64,000 nucleotides of DNA from Desulfocapsaceae bacterium. GTDB taxonomy: Bacteria > Desulfobacterota > Desulfobulbia > Desulfobulbales > Desulfocapsaceae. The stretch is taken from assembly GCA_031292275.1 (NCBI GenBank), contig JARLHL010000002.1, forward strand, positions 61,889 to 125,888, read 5' to 3'. Numbering within the stretch: position 1 is the first letter of the stretch; every line of letters begins with the position of its first letter. Below are positions 38,557-45,936 of the stretch, in pieces. The notes under the pieces were generated by a model. It did not search any database. It had not been told where the DNA came from and saw only the letters and a list, made by a program, of their open reading frames with translations. The position numbers were made by a program, and so were the translations under genes.

Positions 38557-39178
38557 TCCCGCCGGGGGCTCCCTCGTCTCTGCTTCCTCGCTGACAAGGG
38601 CGGTTGCCTGCCTGCAAGAAGGTGGCATTGTTGCCTTCCCGACGGAGACATACTATGGTCTTGCTGCCGATCCCTTTAGCGAAAAGGCCCTGCAGGCCCT
38701 TTTTCATTTAAAGGCCAGGGATTATCGCAAGCCCGTTTTAGTCCTGATCCATGATGCCGCGCAATTGGGAGATATTGCCGAATCCATACCTGATATGTAT
38801 AGGCCGCTGATGGATCGATTCTGGCCGGGGCCCCTGACCTTGATCTTTCCCGGGCGAAAGGATCTCCTGCCTTTGCTTACAGGCGGAACGGGGACAATCG
38901 GCGTCCGGATTTCTTCAAACGTCGTCGCAATGGAACTCTGCAGGAGATGGGGCCGCCCGATTACCGCGACCAGCGCCAATATCTCGGGGCTGGTCCCGGC
39001 CATATCTGCAGAGGAGGTTGAGACCATGCTCGGCCCGGGAGTGGATTTTATCCTTGATGGAGGAAGGGCGCCGGCAGGCCGATGTTCTTCCATTGTTGCC
39101 ATTCAGGATGACCGCCTGTGCCTCATCAGGGAAGGGCAGATAGATTTTTCCCTGATTCTCGAGGGCCTGAAAGCATGA
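38522..39178 (+). CDS. Sua5/YrdC-family threonylcarbamoyl-AMP synthase
   Basis: A ~218-residue YrdC-domain protein. It makes threonylcarbamoyl-AMP for the t6A modification at position 37 of ANN-decoding tRNAs. Seen are IVAFPTETYYGLAADPF, the substrate-binding KARDYRKPVLVLI, FWPGPLTLIF and TSANISG. The start is uncertain: ATGs at 38522, 38528 and 38531 are all in frame, none with a strong ribosome binding site. All overlap the end of purDE by 26-35 bases, so translation is probably coupled. A YciO-type paralogue cannot be excluded. Confidence 0.88.
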   Translation: MLMMQPAGFPVDPAGGSLVSASSLTRAVACLQEGGIVAFPTETYYGLAADPFSEKALQALFHLKARDYRKPVLVLIHDAAQLGDIAESIPDMYRPLMDRFWPGPLTLIFPGRKDLLPLLTGGTGTIGVRISSNVVAMELCRRWGRPITATSANISGLVPAISAEEVETMLGPGVDFILDGGRAPAGRCSSIVAIQDDRLCLIREGQIDFSLILEGLKA

Positions 39179-39191
39179 CTGGGATGTTTTT

Positions 39192-39284
39192 ATAAAAGTT
39201 TCGTCAAAGTGGCGGCATTGCCTTGCTGAAGTGATGGGCTTTCATGATGCGTTTTGACCGGCCAGTCCGGTCCAGCCATGCTGG
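39192..39284 (+). repeat. 93-bp intergenic repeat family, copy C
   Basis: Runs from ATAAAAG (39192) to GCTGG (39284), exactly 93 bp. It shares GTCAAAG, GAAGTGATG, GGCTTTCAT and GGCCAGTCCGGTCCAGC with copy B. The central stem is perfect here: GACCGG-CCAGT-CCGGTC. It starts 14 bases after the end of the Sua5/YrdC gene. Confidence 0.82.
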
Positions 39285-39447
39285 CTTGCCGTCATTTTTG
39301 GTGCGGCAGTAAATACTCGTTGTGTTTTTCCTTGTAAGAAGTGATACTTTGCATGAAGTGCATTTTTTCTGGCTGCCATAATATTTCAGCCTGCAGAGAT
39401 CTGATCTCTGTGTTATCGGCGATGGACAGCAAAAATAAGGATGGAAT

Positions 39448-39771
39448 ATGAGTATATTGAAATGGGATAAGGAATTCGCCCTTGAACAGGCGGCCGATGA
39501 TGCGGAGCTTCTTCAGGAGTTATTGGGAATATTTAAGGAATCATACCGCTCCGACCTGGTTTTATTGAAGGAGGGGGTCCGGCTGGGGGACGCCAGACAG
39601 ATCTGCAGTGCCTCACACTCCATCAAAGGGGCTGCGGCCAGTCTCGGTATTGAAGGAATACGTGAGGTCGCCATGGATATCGAGGCTGACAGCAGAAACG
39701 GATCTCTTACCGTGGCCAACGAAAAAATTCAGGACATGGAGGAAATGCTTCTCCATCTGCTGGCTCTGTAG
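39448..39771 (+). CDS. Hpt (histidine phosphotransfer) domain protein
   Basis: A 107-residue stand-alone Hpt domain, a four-helix phosphorelay intermediate. The phospho-acceptor is His57 in CSASHSIKGAAASLG. AAGGATGG precedes the ATG. No kinase or receiver gene is adjacent; the PAS kinase, the double-receiver GGDEF protein or the truncated sensor elsewhere in the window are possible partners, without direct evidence. Confidence 0.9.
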   Translation: MSILKWDKEFALEQAADDAELLQELLGIFKESYRSDLVLLKEGVRLGDARQICSASHSIKGAAASLGIEGIREVAMDIEADSRNGSLTVANEKIQDMEEMLLHLLAL

Positions 39772-39779
39772 CAGTTTGC

Positions 39780-39810
39780 GCCTGTTCTCATCCTTGCGGA
39801 GAGAACAGGC
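39780..39810. terminator. Hairpin between convergent hpt and ettA
   Basis: GCCTGTTCTC (39780-39789) and GAGAACAGGC (39801-39810) form a perfect 10-bp stem with an 11-base loop, located 8 bases after the Hpt stop and 10 bases past the ettA stop. It probably serves both convergent transcripts, although T-runs are short. Confidence 0.65.
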
Positions 39811-39820
39811 ACTTTCATCG

Positions 39821-41506
39821 TTACCCTCTGGTTAACTGTCTGTATTTAATTCGATGAGGCTGATCTGCCTCGATTCCCAGGCGGGCCTTTTTATCCTTTT
39901 CATAATCCGAGTAATTCCCCTCGAACCAGACGACCTGCGAGTCCCCTTCGAATGCGAGGATGTGGGTGGCAATACGGTCAAGAAACCAGCGATCATGGCT
40001 GATGACCACCGCGCAGCCGCCGAAGTTCTCCAGGGCCTCCTCGAGGGCCCGCAGGGTATTGACGTCCAGGTCGTTTGTCGGCTCATCCAGCAGCAGGACG
40101 TTTCCCCCTTCCTTCAGCATCTTCGCCAGATGGACCCTATTGCGCTGGCCGCCGGAAAGAAGGCCTACCTTTTTTTGCTGGTCCGCGCCGGAGAAATTGA
40201 ATTTTCCCACATAAGCACGGCTGTTTACCTCCTTTGTCCCCAGCCAGATGGTCTCCTGATTATCGGAGATAGCCTGCCAGATGGTCTGCTCCGGATCCAG
40301 TGAATCCCGGGATTGATCCACGTAGGAGAGTTTGACGGTCTCTCCAATCCGGAACGTGCCGCCATCAGGTTTCTCCTGGCCGGTAATCATCTTGAACAGG
40401 GTGGTTTTACCTGCCCCGTTGGGACCAATGACGCCCACGATTCCACCGGCGGGGAGCACAAAATTCATGTCGTCCACCAGGATGCGGTCGTCAAAACACT
40501 TCTGGACGTTTTCTGCATTAATGACCACCTTGCCCAGGCGCGGGCCTGGGGGGATGAAGATCTCCAACTCACGGGCCATCTGCTCCGTTTCCTGTGACAT
40601 CAGTTTTTCATAGGAGCTGATACGGGCCTTGGATTTGCTGCGCCTGCCCTTGGGAGACATCCTGATCCATTCCAATTCCCTCTGCAGGGTCCGTCTTCGC
40701 TCGCTCTCTTTTTTCTCCTGCTGCGCAAGTCGCTTCTCTTTCTGATCCAGCCAGGAAGAATAATTCCCCTTCCAGGGAATGCCGACACCCCGGTCCAGCT
40801 CAAGGATCCAGCCGGCGACGTTATCGAGAAAATAACGGTCGTGGGTGACGGCGATGACTGTTCCCGGATAGGCCTGGAGATGGTGTTCAAGCCAGGTCAC
40901 CGACTCGGCGTCCAGATGATTGGTCGGCTCGTCCAGCAGGAGGATGTCCGGCTGCCTGAGCAGGACCCGGCAGAGGGCGACCCGCCGCTTTTCCCCGCCG
41001 GAGAGGATGTTGCATTTGGTCTCAGGAGGCGGACAGCGCAGGGCGTCCATAGCCATCTCCAGCCGGCTGTCCAGATCCCAGGCGGAGAGGGTGTCGAGTT
41101 TCTCCTGGACCACGGCCTGCCTGTCGATCAGGGCCTGCATCTCGTCGTCGGTCATGGGCTCGGCAAATTTCTCGTTTATGGTGTTGAACTCCTTGATGAG
41201 ATCAACGGTATCCTGGACACTTTCCTCGACAATCTGCCGGACGGTTCTCTCGGGATCGAGGTTGGGCTCCTGGGGGAGATAATCGATGGTAAGTCCGGGC
41301 GAGAGGATGGTTTCGCCGTTAAATTCGGTATCGATTCCGGCAAGAATCTTCAACAGGGTGCTTTTTCCGGAACCGTTCAGGCCAAGTACGCCTATCTTGG
41401 CGCCATAAAAGTAGGACAGCGATATGTCCTTGATTACCGGCTTGTTGTCGTAATATTTACTTACCTTGATCATCGAATAGATAATCTTCTTGTCGTCGAC
41501 GCTCAT
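39821..41506 (-). CDS. ettA: Energy-dependent translational throttle protein EttA (ABC-F)
   Basis: A 561-residue ABC-F ATPase with two nucleotide-binding domains and no membrane part. EttA binds the ribosomal E site and gates the first elongation step according to the ATP/ADP ratio. Walker A motifs are GLNGSGKST (~42-50) and GPNGAGKTT (~355), signatures LSGGEKRRVAL and LSGGQRNRVHL, and Walker B LLLDEPTNHLD and LLLDEPTNDLD. The inter-domain linker is rich in Glu/Arg (EKKESERRRTLQRELEWIRM). The N-terminus IIYSMIKVSKYYDNKPVIKD is typical of EttA rather than other ABC-F proteins. Confidence 0.93.
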   Translation of the reverse strand: MSVDDKKIIYSMIKVSKYYDNKPVIKDISLSYFYGAKIGVLGLNGSGKSTLLKILAGIDTEFNGETILSPGLTIDYLPQEPNLDPERTVRQIVEESVQDTVDLIKEFNTINEKFAEPMTDDEMQALIDRQAVVQEKLDTLSAWDLDSRLEMAMDALRCPPPETKCNILSGGEKRRVALCRVLLRQPDILLLDEPTNHLDAESVTWLEHHLQAYPGTVIAVTHDRYFLDNVAGWILELDRGVGIPWKGNYSSWLDQKEKRLAQQEKKESERRRTLQRELEWIRMSPKGRRSKSKARISSYEKLMSQETEQMARELEIFIPPGPRLGKVVINAENVQKCFDDRILVDDMNFVLPAGGIVGVIGPNGAGKTTLFKMITGQEKPDGGTFRIGETVKLSYVDQSRDSLDPEQTIWQAISDNQETIWLGTKEVNSRAYVGKFNFSGADQQKKVGLLSGGQRNRVHLAKMLKEGGNVLLLDEPTNDLDVNTLRALEEALENFGGCAVVISHDRWFLDRIATHILAFEGDSQVVWFEGNYSDYEKDKKARLGIEADQPHRIKYRQLTRG

Positions 41507-41823
41507 CGTTCACCTTAAGAATCTGATATTTCGCCCGGGGGAGGGCCAGGAATACGTGATTGTTTCAATGTAAAGCTGGCCCAAGCCATCTGTCGGTGCC
41601 GGACCATGCATGCCTGATAATGTACCCTGGAATGGCGGAAAAGAAAAGAACCCGATCGCTCTTTGGAGATACGGCGGCTCAGGGTTCGGCGGGAGGGGAA
41701 CGTTATCGAGATGGAGGAGCCTCAAATGGTATGGGGTCACAGGCGGATTCGGCAAGGATTAAGACCCTGATGAAGTCGGGATTGACTGTATAACCGGGCT
41801 GAAAACAGGGAGATCCTGAGTAG
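41507..41823. other. Intergenic region
   Basis: 317 bases upstream of ettA and downstream of the M18 peptidase region. It must contain the ettA promoter. No convincing motif, gene or repeat was found. Confidence 0.35.
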
Positions 41824-41955
41824 TTAGTAATCGATCAGATGGTCGTAACGGCTGATTCTGTCCAGGCTGGCCGCAGGGATGCGGTGTGCCGGTATTTCCT
41901 GAGGGTGTCCTTCAACTCGCAGCGGCCGGACTGGGCGCAGCAGAGGCAGATGCAT
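41824..41955 (-). CDS. Possible small ORF coupled to the M18 peptidase (43 residues)
   Basis: The ATG overlaps the peptidase stop codon in TGATG, with AGGAGA about 10 bases upstream inside the peptidase gene. The frame encodes 43 residues ending RISRYDHLIDY. I do not recognise it. Translational coupling and a normal codon pattern favour a real small protein, but the length makes chance plausible. Confidence 0.35.
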   Translation of the reverse strand: MHLPLLRPVRPLRVEGHPQEIPAHRIPAASLDRISRYDHLIDY

Positions 41956-43262
41956 CAGCGCTTTTCTCCTGGGAGATGTTCTCTGTTGAGGAAATGCAGG
42001 ATTATCCGGTGGAGAAAAGATGGGTCGCTGCTGCCGGTCAATTCGCGTATGGAGTGCATTGCCAGGCTGGGTGCGCCGACATCGACTGTGGGTACGCCCA
42101 GACGGGAGGCGATCAGCGGACCAATGGTGCTGCCGCAGGCCATGTCGTTTCTCATGACGAATTCCTGGGTCTTGACCTGGACCTCATCGGCCAAGAGCTG
42201 AAACACGGCCTTGCTGAAGCTGCTGGTCGCGTAACGCTGGTTGGCGTTGATCTTGATTACCGGACCGTGATTGAGCAGGATCGTGTGCAGGGGATCTGCC
42301 TTGTCTGTAAAATTGGGATGCCCGCCGTGGGCGTTGTCCATGGAAATGAAAAAAGACCTGCTCAGACTGATCTGCCGGGACTGGACATCGGGGATGATCC
42401 GTTCGAGGGTGGCGAGGGGAAAGGAACCCTGAGCCCCTGTTGCGGACATCGATCCTGTCTCTTCGTGGTTGTTGCAGATAAACATCCGACTGCCTGTTCC
42501 CCTTGCCTCAAGCATTGCCTGCATTCCCACGAAGCAGCTGAGAAGATTGTCGAGGCGGCCGGCGCTGATGAAGTCATTGTTGAGCCCCAGCAGGCAGGGA
42601 GGTTGCCAGTCGTAGCAGAACATGTCAAAGCCAAGGATTTCGGCAGCATTTTTCTCCGGATATTCCCTGGCGATCTGGTCTTTGAGGATGGCCTTGAAGT
42701 CAGGGAAGGTCTCGGAAATCATGTGGGAAATAATCGGGACCATATGCAGTTGGGCATTGATGGACCGATTACTATTGGCCTTTCGATCAAGATGAATGGC
42801 CAGGCTGGGGATGATGAGCAGGGGCTGCCTGAAATCCAGAAGCAGGGTCTGCAGGGTGTCGCCGATCCTGCAGCTGACCCTGCCGGCGATGGACAGCGGC
42901 CTGTCGAACCATGGGCTCAGCAGGGCGCCGCCGTAAATTTCCACACCTAATTGATGCAATTGCTGGTTCCTGGCGTCGGGGCGGGGCTTGATCTGCAGGC
43001 TGGGACTGTCGCTATGGGCCCCCAGAATTCTGAACCCTGCCGCGGCCGGGGACTCCGAGCCCAGAGAAAATGCAATCAGGGCACCGTCTTCTCGGACAAC
43101 GAAGTAGGAATTCCCCGGGCTCAGTTGCCAGTTTTCCTGTTCGCGAAGGGGGATGAAACCGTGGGATCTGAAACGCTCTGCCATGGCGGAGACGGCGTGA
43201 AAGGGCGTCGGCGAGGCAGTGAGAAAATTAAAGAATGCCTCATTAAGGCTTTGAGTATCCAT
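41955..43262 (-). CDS. M18-family aminopeptidase
   Basis: A 435-residue M18 metallo-aminopeptidase (ApeB/aspartyl aminopeptidase type), forming large dodecameric di-zinc particles that remove N-terminal, often acidic, residues. Seen are ILGAHSDSPSLQIKPRP (zinc His/Asp), LNNDFISAGRLDNL, ICNNHEETGSMSATGAQG (catalytic Glu-Glu), SMDNAHGGHPNF and the late VDVGAPSLAMHSIRE histidine. Length fits. The start MDTQSLNEAFFNFLTASPTP is typical of the family. Its TGA stop overlaps the ATG of a 43-codon frame. Confidence 0.93.
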   Translation of the reverse strand: MDTQSLNEAFFNFLTASPTPFHAVSAMAERFRSHGFIPLREQENWQLSPGNSYFVVREDGALIAFSLGSESPAAAGFRILGAHSDSPSLQIKPRPDARNQQLHQLGVEIYGGALLSPWFDRPLSIAGRVSCRIGDTLQTLLLDFRQPLLIIPSLAIHLDRKANSNRSINAQLHMVPIISHMISETFPDFKAILKDQIAREYPEKNAAEILGFDMFCYDWQPPCLLGLNNDFISAGRLDNLLSCFVGMQAMLEARGTGSRMFICNNHEETGSMSATGAQGSFPLATLERIIPDVQSRQISLSRSFFISMDNAHGGHPNFTDKADPLHTILLNHGPVIKINANQRYATSSFSKAVFQLLADEVQVKTQEFVMRNDMACGSTIGPLIASRLGVPTVDVGAPSLAMHSIRELTGSSDPSFLHRIILHFLNREHLPGEKR

Positions 43263-43451
43263 CTTTGTTCAAATATGCAGGCATATGATAAATGAGCAGA
43301 CCAAGAGAAGAATGCAGCAGGAGATATAATTGGCCGCCCGTTGAGGTCTGAAAAACCGTACCTGCTCTGTTTGTATCATCTTCGGCCGTATTTTTCCAGG
43401 AGATATTCGGCTGGCAGAGGCCTGCCCTCAGCCGATAAGCATGGAAATTTC

Positions 43452-44396
43452 TTATTGATACTTCTGCTTTAATTCGTAGAGCCTGTCAAGATATCTGTCC
43501 TTGTATCGCAGTTGGCTGCCGCTGTTCTCCATTTCCGTAATCAGGGCATCTATGGCCTGATTGATCTGTATCCCGTTCCTGTTGTTGGATTCCTGGTTCG
43601 CTCTGTCAATTGCAAGGATGCTGTAATAGGTTACGGTCAATCGTACGGCGGGGTCCCGTCTGAACAAGTAGAGGCGCCCGCCAATGGTATTAAGAAAAAA
43701 ACCCGCATATTCGTACAGGGAATTTGGCGGAATTCGTAATGAAAATCCCTTCTGCAGACTGTCAGGAGATTCGCTGAGGGAGAAAAAGTCGGCAAAAACG
43801 TCTTCCAGGGAAGGTTTTTCCTGGTCGAAAACGGCCTTGATGATGGTGATATTGTCCTTGCCCACCGCCCTGAAAAAGTGAGCGGTATTTTTTACAATCG
43901 TTGCCATATTATCGGTTTCGCGCAAGACCACGGGAGGATTGTCCAATAATTTTTGCATGAGTTCCAGACTGTACATCTTGCTTGGCTTTCCGAGATGAAA
44001 GGCCTGGATGTAGGGCTGTGCGTCCAGATGCGCATAAAACGCGTTGATCCTGTCGATTGCCTGCGTGGGAGTTGTTGCTCCGGGAGGGGCTGCCTGCTGC
44101 ACATCGCCGGAAGACGGCGGGGATGGTTGTGCGACCTCCGATGGTGGGGCCTGTTGTCCCTTATCGGACGCGATGGGCGTGCTTACTCCGGGGCTGGAAA
44201 TAATCTGGTCTCCCGGTTTCGACGGCTCTGCAGTATTTTCCCTGCCGCCCTGTTGATCGAAGAGATGCAGGATATTGCGGTGCGTGCCGATGGCGAAGAG
44301 GAGGACGGCGACAAGGATCACCAGAATCGGCATCAGAAGAATCCTGGATGCTCTTTTTTTTCTGCGGGACGATGGATTTGCTCTTTCCGGTATCAT
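43452..44396 (-). CDS. Membrane-anchored protein of unknown function
   Basis: A 314-residue protein I do not recognise. A short basic cytoplasmic tail (SSRRKKRASR) precedes one membrane segment (~ILLMPILVILVAVLLFAIG, residues 17-36). A Pro/Ser/Gln-rich linker of ~70 residues follows, then a ~200-residue domain probably in the periplasm that begins RINAFYAHLDAQPYIQAFHLG. There are no cysteines or obvious catalytic motifs. The start is set at 44396 (MIPERANP). The frame stays open to 44498, but that part enters repeat copy D. No clear ribosome binding site. Confidence 0.65.
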   Translation of the reverse strand: MIPERANPSSRRKKRASRILLMPILVILVAVLLFAIGTHRNILHLFDQQGGRENTAEPSKPGDQIISSPGVSTPIASDKGQQAPPSEVAQPSPPSSGDVQQAAPPGATTPTQAIDRINAFYAHLDAQPYIQAFHLGKPSKMYSLELMQKLLDNPPVVLRETDNMATIVKNTAHFFRAVGKDNITIIKAVFDQEKPSLEDVFADFFSLSESPDSLQKGFSLRIPPNSLYEYAGFFLNTIGGRLYLFRRDPAVRLTVTYYSILAIDRANQESNNRNGIQINQAIDALITEMENSGSQLRYKDRYLDRLYELKQKYQ

Positions 44397-44457
44397 GGTA
44401 ATAGATGGGAGAATGTAATGGTTGTAATAGAGAAAAGAGGATGAACTGCCAAATAAA

Positions 44458-44550
44458 CCAGCACGGCAGGACCGTACTGGCCGACCGCAATAAAACATGA
44501 AAGCGTGACACTTCGGTATGGCGAGGTCGCTGTTTCTGCGGAGCTTTCAT
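44458..44550 (-). repeat. 93-bp intergenic repeat family, copy D
   Basis: On the minus strand it runs from ATGAAAGC (44550) to GTGCTGG (44458), exactly 93 bp. ATGAAAGC pairs with GCTTTCAT (8 bp). It shares the block CTCGCCATACCGAA with the partial unit of copy A and GGCCAGT-CGGTCC with copies B and C. Confidence 0.8.
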
Positions 44551-44714
44551 GCAAATATACTGCAAGCATGCAGCAATGTCACGGGGCTTTTCGTCTCTCT
44601 TTCTCCGGGGAAAACAGGACCGGAAAACCAAAGCAGACGGAGCCGGACGGTTTCATGGACTTCATCCCAACGCATTGACGTACTGTTTGTTCTTCTCGGA
44701 TACTGGTTTTATGC

Positions 44715-44743
44715 TTGACTGAAAATCTTTAAGGAATTATTCT
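44715..44743 (+). promoter_or_regulatory. Sigma70-like promoter of ppaC
   Basis: TTGACT (44715-44720) and TATTCT (44738-44743) are 17 bases apart, 98 bases before the ppaC start. Confidence 0.55.
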
Positions 44744-44841
44744 ACCTCGTCAACTTTAAGGATGAATGGAATTGTACGTATGTATATGCGGATGACCTGT
44801 TTGCGAGACTTTAATCAATATTTTGTGTGGAGGAAAAGATC

Positions 44842-45771
44842 ATGACAATTTGTGTAGTTGGCCATTCTAACCCGGATACCGATTCTGTGACTTCTGCAAT
44901 TGCACTGGCTGCGCTTATGGCGGCACAGGGCGCCGATGTCAAGGCATGCATGCAGATAGATGCCGCTGGGTTAAACCCGGAATCCAAGATGGTTCTTGAC
45001 CGTTTTGGTCTTGCCACTCCAGAGGAGCTCAAGGATGCCGCCGGCAAAAAAATCGCTCTGGTTGATTTCAGTGATATCGCCCAGGCCCCTGCAAATATCA
45101 CCAGTGCCGAGATCGTCACTGTCGTTGATCATCATAAGATTGGCGATATCACCACCAATAACCCGATCCTGTTCAGAAGTGAGCCTGTCGGATGCACCGG
45201 TACCGTGCTGAATAAGATGTTTAAGGATGCTGGCGTCAAAATCCCCAAAAATGTTGCTGGCGGCATGCTGGCAGCTATCTTGAGCGATACCGTAAATTTC
45301 AAGTCTCCAACCTGCACCCCGGACGATAAGGCTGCCGTTGAAGATCTGAAGAAGGTTGCAGAGGTTAAAGACACCAACGAACTCTTCATGTCCATGCTGA
45401 AGGCCAAATCCGCTGTCGCTGGTATCCCCGCCAAGGATCTACTCTTCCGTGACTATAAAGACTTTGATATGAAGGGCAATAAGGTCGGCGTTGGTCAGCT
45501 TGAGCTTGCCACCCTTGATCAGGTCGCCGATGTTCGCGGCGCGCTCTTGGCAGAAATGGAGAAGGTTAAGGCTGACGGCCGTCACTCCGTTCTCCTTATG
45601 CTCACTGATGTTGTTAAGGAAGGAACAGATCTGGTTGTCGTCTCCGATGATCCTGCCCTGATCGAGCAGGCCTTCAACAGCAAGCTCTCTGGAACATCCA
45701 TGTGGATTGACGGCATGATGAGCCGTAAAAAGCAGACCATCCCCAATCTGCAGAAGGCATTCGGCTGCTGA
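44842..45771 (+). CDS. ppaC: Manganese-dependent inorganic pyrophosphatase (family II)
   Basis: A 309-residue DHH-family cytoplasmic pyrophosphatase that removes PPi, including PPi from sulfate activation to APS in sulfate reducers. Metal ligands are His8, Asp12 and Asp14 (GHSNPDTDS), Asp75 (LVDFSD) and Asp96-His97-His98 (DHHK). The C-terminal DHHA2 domain ends with the basic motif SRKKQ that binds pyrophosphate. GGAGG lies 8 bases before the ATG at 44842. Codon use appears more restricted than in neighbours, with many preferred codons, as expected for a highly expressed gene. No regulatory CBS domains. A strong terminator follows. Confidence 0.96.
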   Translation: MTICVVGHSNPDTDSVTSAIALAALMAAQGADVKACMQIDAAGLNPESKMVLDRFGLATPEELKDAAGKKIALVDFSDIAQAPANITSAEIVTVVDHHKIGDITTNNPILFRSEPVGCTGTVLNKMFKDAGVKIPKNVAGGMLAAILSDTVNFKSPTCTPDDKAAVEDLKKVAEVKDTNELFMSMLKAKSAVAGIPAKDLLFRDYKDFDMKGNKVGVGQLELATLDQVADVRGALLAEMEKVKADGRHSVLLMLTDVVKEGTDLVVVSDDPALIEQAFNSKLSGTSMWIDGMMSRKKQTIPNLQKAFGC

Positions 45772-45818
45772 TATCAGAGGCTTGGGCGTCTGATAGTGTT
45801 CGGTTGAATGGACGCATC

Positions 45819-45859
45819 AAAAAGGCCGGATCAGGGAAACCTGGCCCGGCCTTTTTGTT
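45819..45859 (+). terminator. Intrinsic terminator of ppaC
   Basis: AAAAAGGCCGG (45819-45829) pairs with CCGGCCTTTTT (45846-45856), an 11-bp stem ending in a T-run. It also fits a terminator for the minus-strand cytochrome gene, whose stop is about 78 bases away. Confidence 0.85.
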
Positions 45860-45936
45860 TTCCCGGAAATGCTGCAGTGTACATCTTCCTGTTCTCTCCG
45901 CCTGATTTATAATAACCAAGCGCACTTCTCTTGTGT

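Larger units (their letters stand above)
44397..44841. other. Divergent region with repeat copy D and the ppaC promoter
   Basis: 445 bases between the unknown membrane-anchored protein and ppaC. It holds repeat copy D (44458-44550) and a clear promoter (44715-44743). No gene is seen. Confidence 0.6.

Noticed and set aside
41840..41957. Selenocysteine at the M18 peptidase TGA (Cys-rich in-frame extension)
   Set aside because: The peptidase is complete at the TGA, and no hairpin with a GGUC-like loop lies at the expected distance. A TGATG-coupled start explains the context better.
44397..44498. Extended N-terminus of the unknown membrane-anchored protein
   Set aside because: The extension runs into repeat copy D and would place residues before an otherwise normal basic-then-hydrophobic N-terminus.
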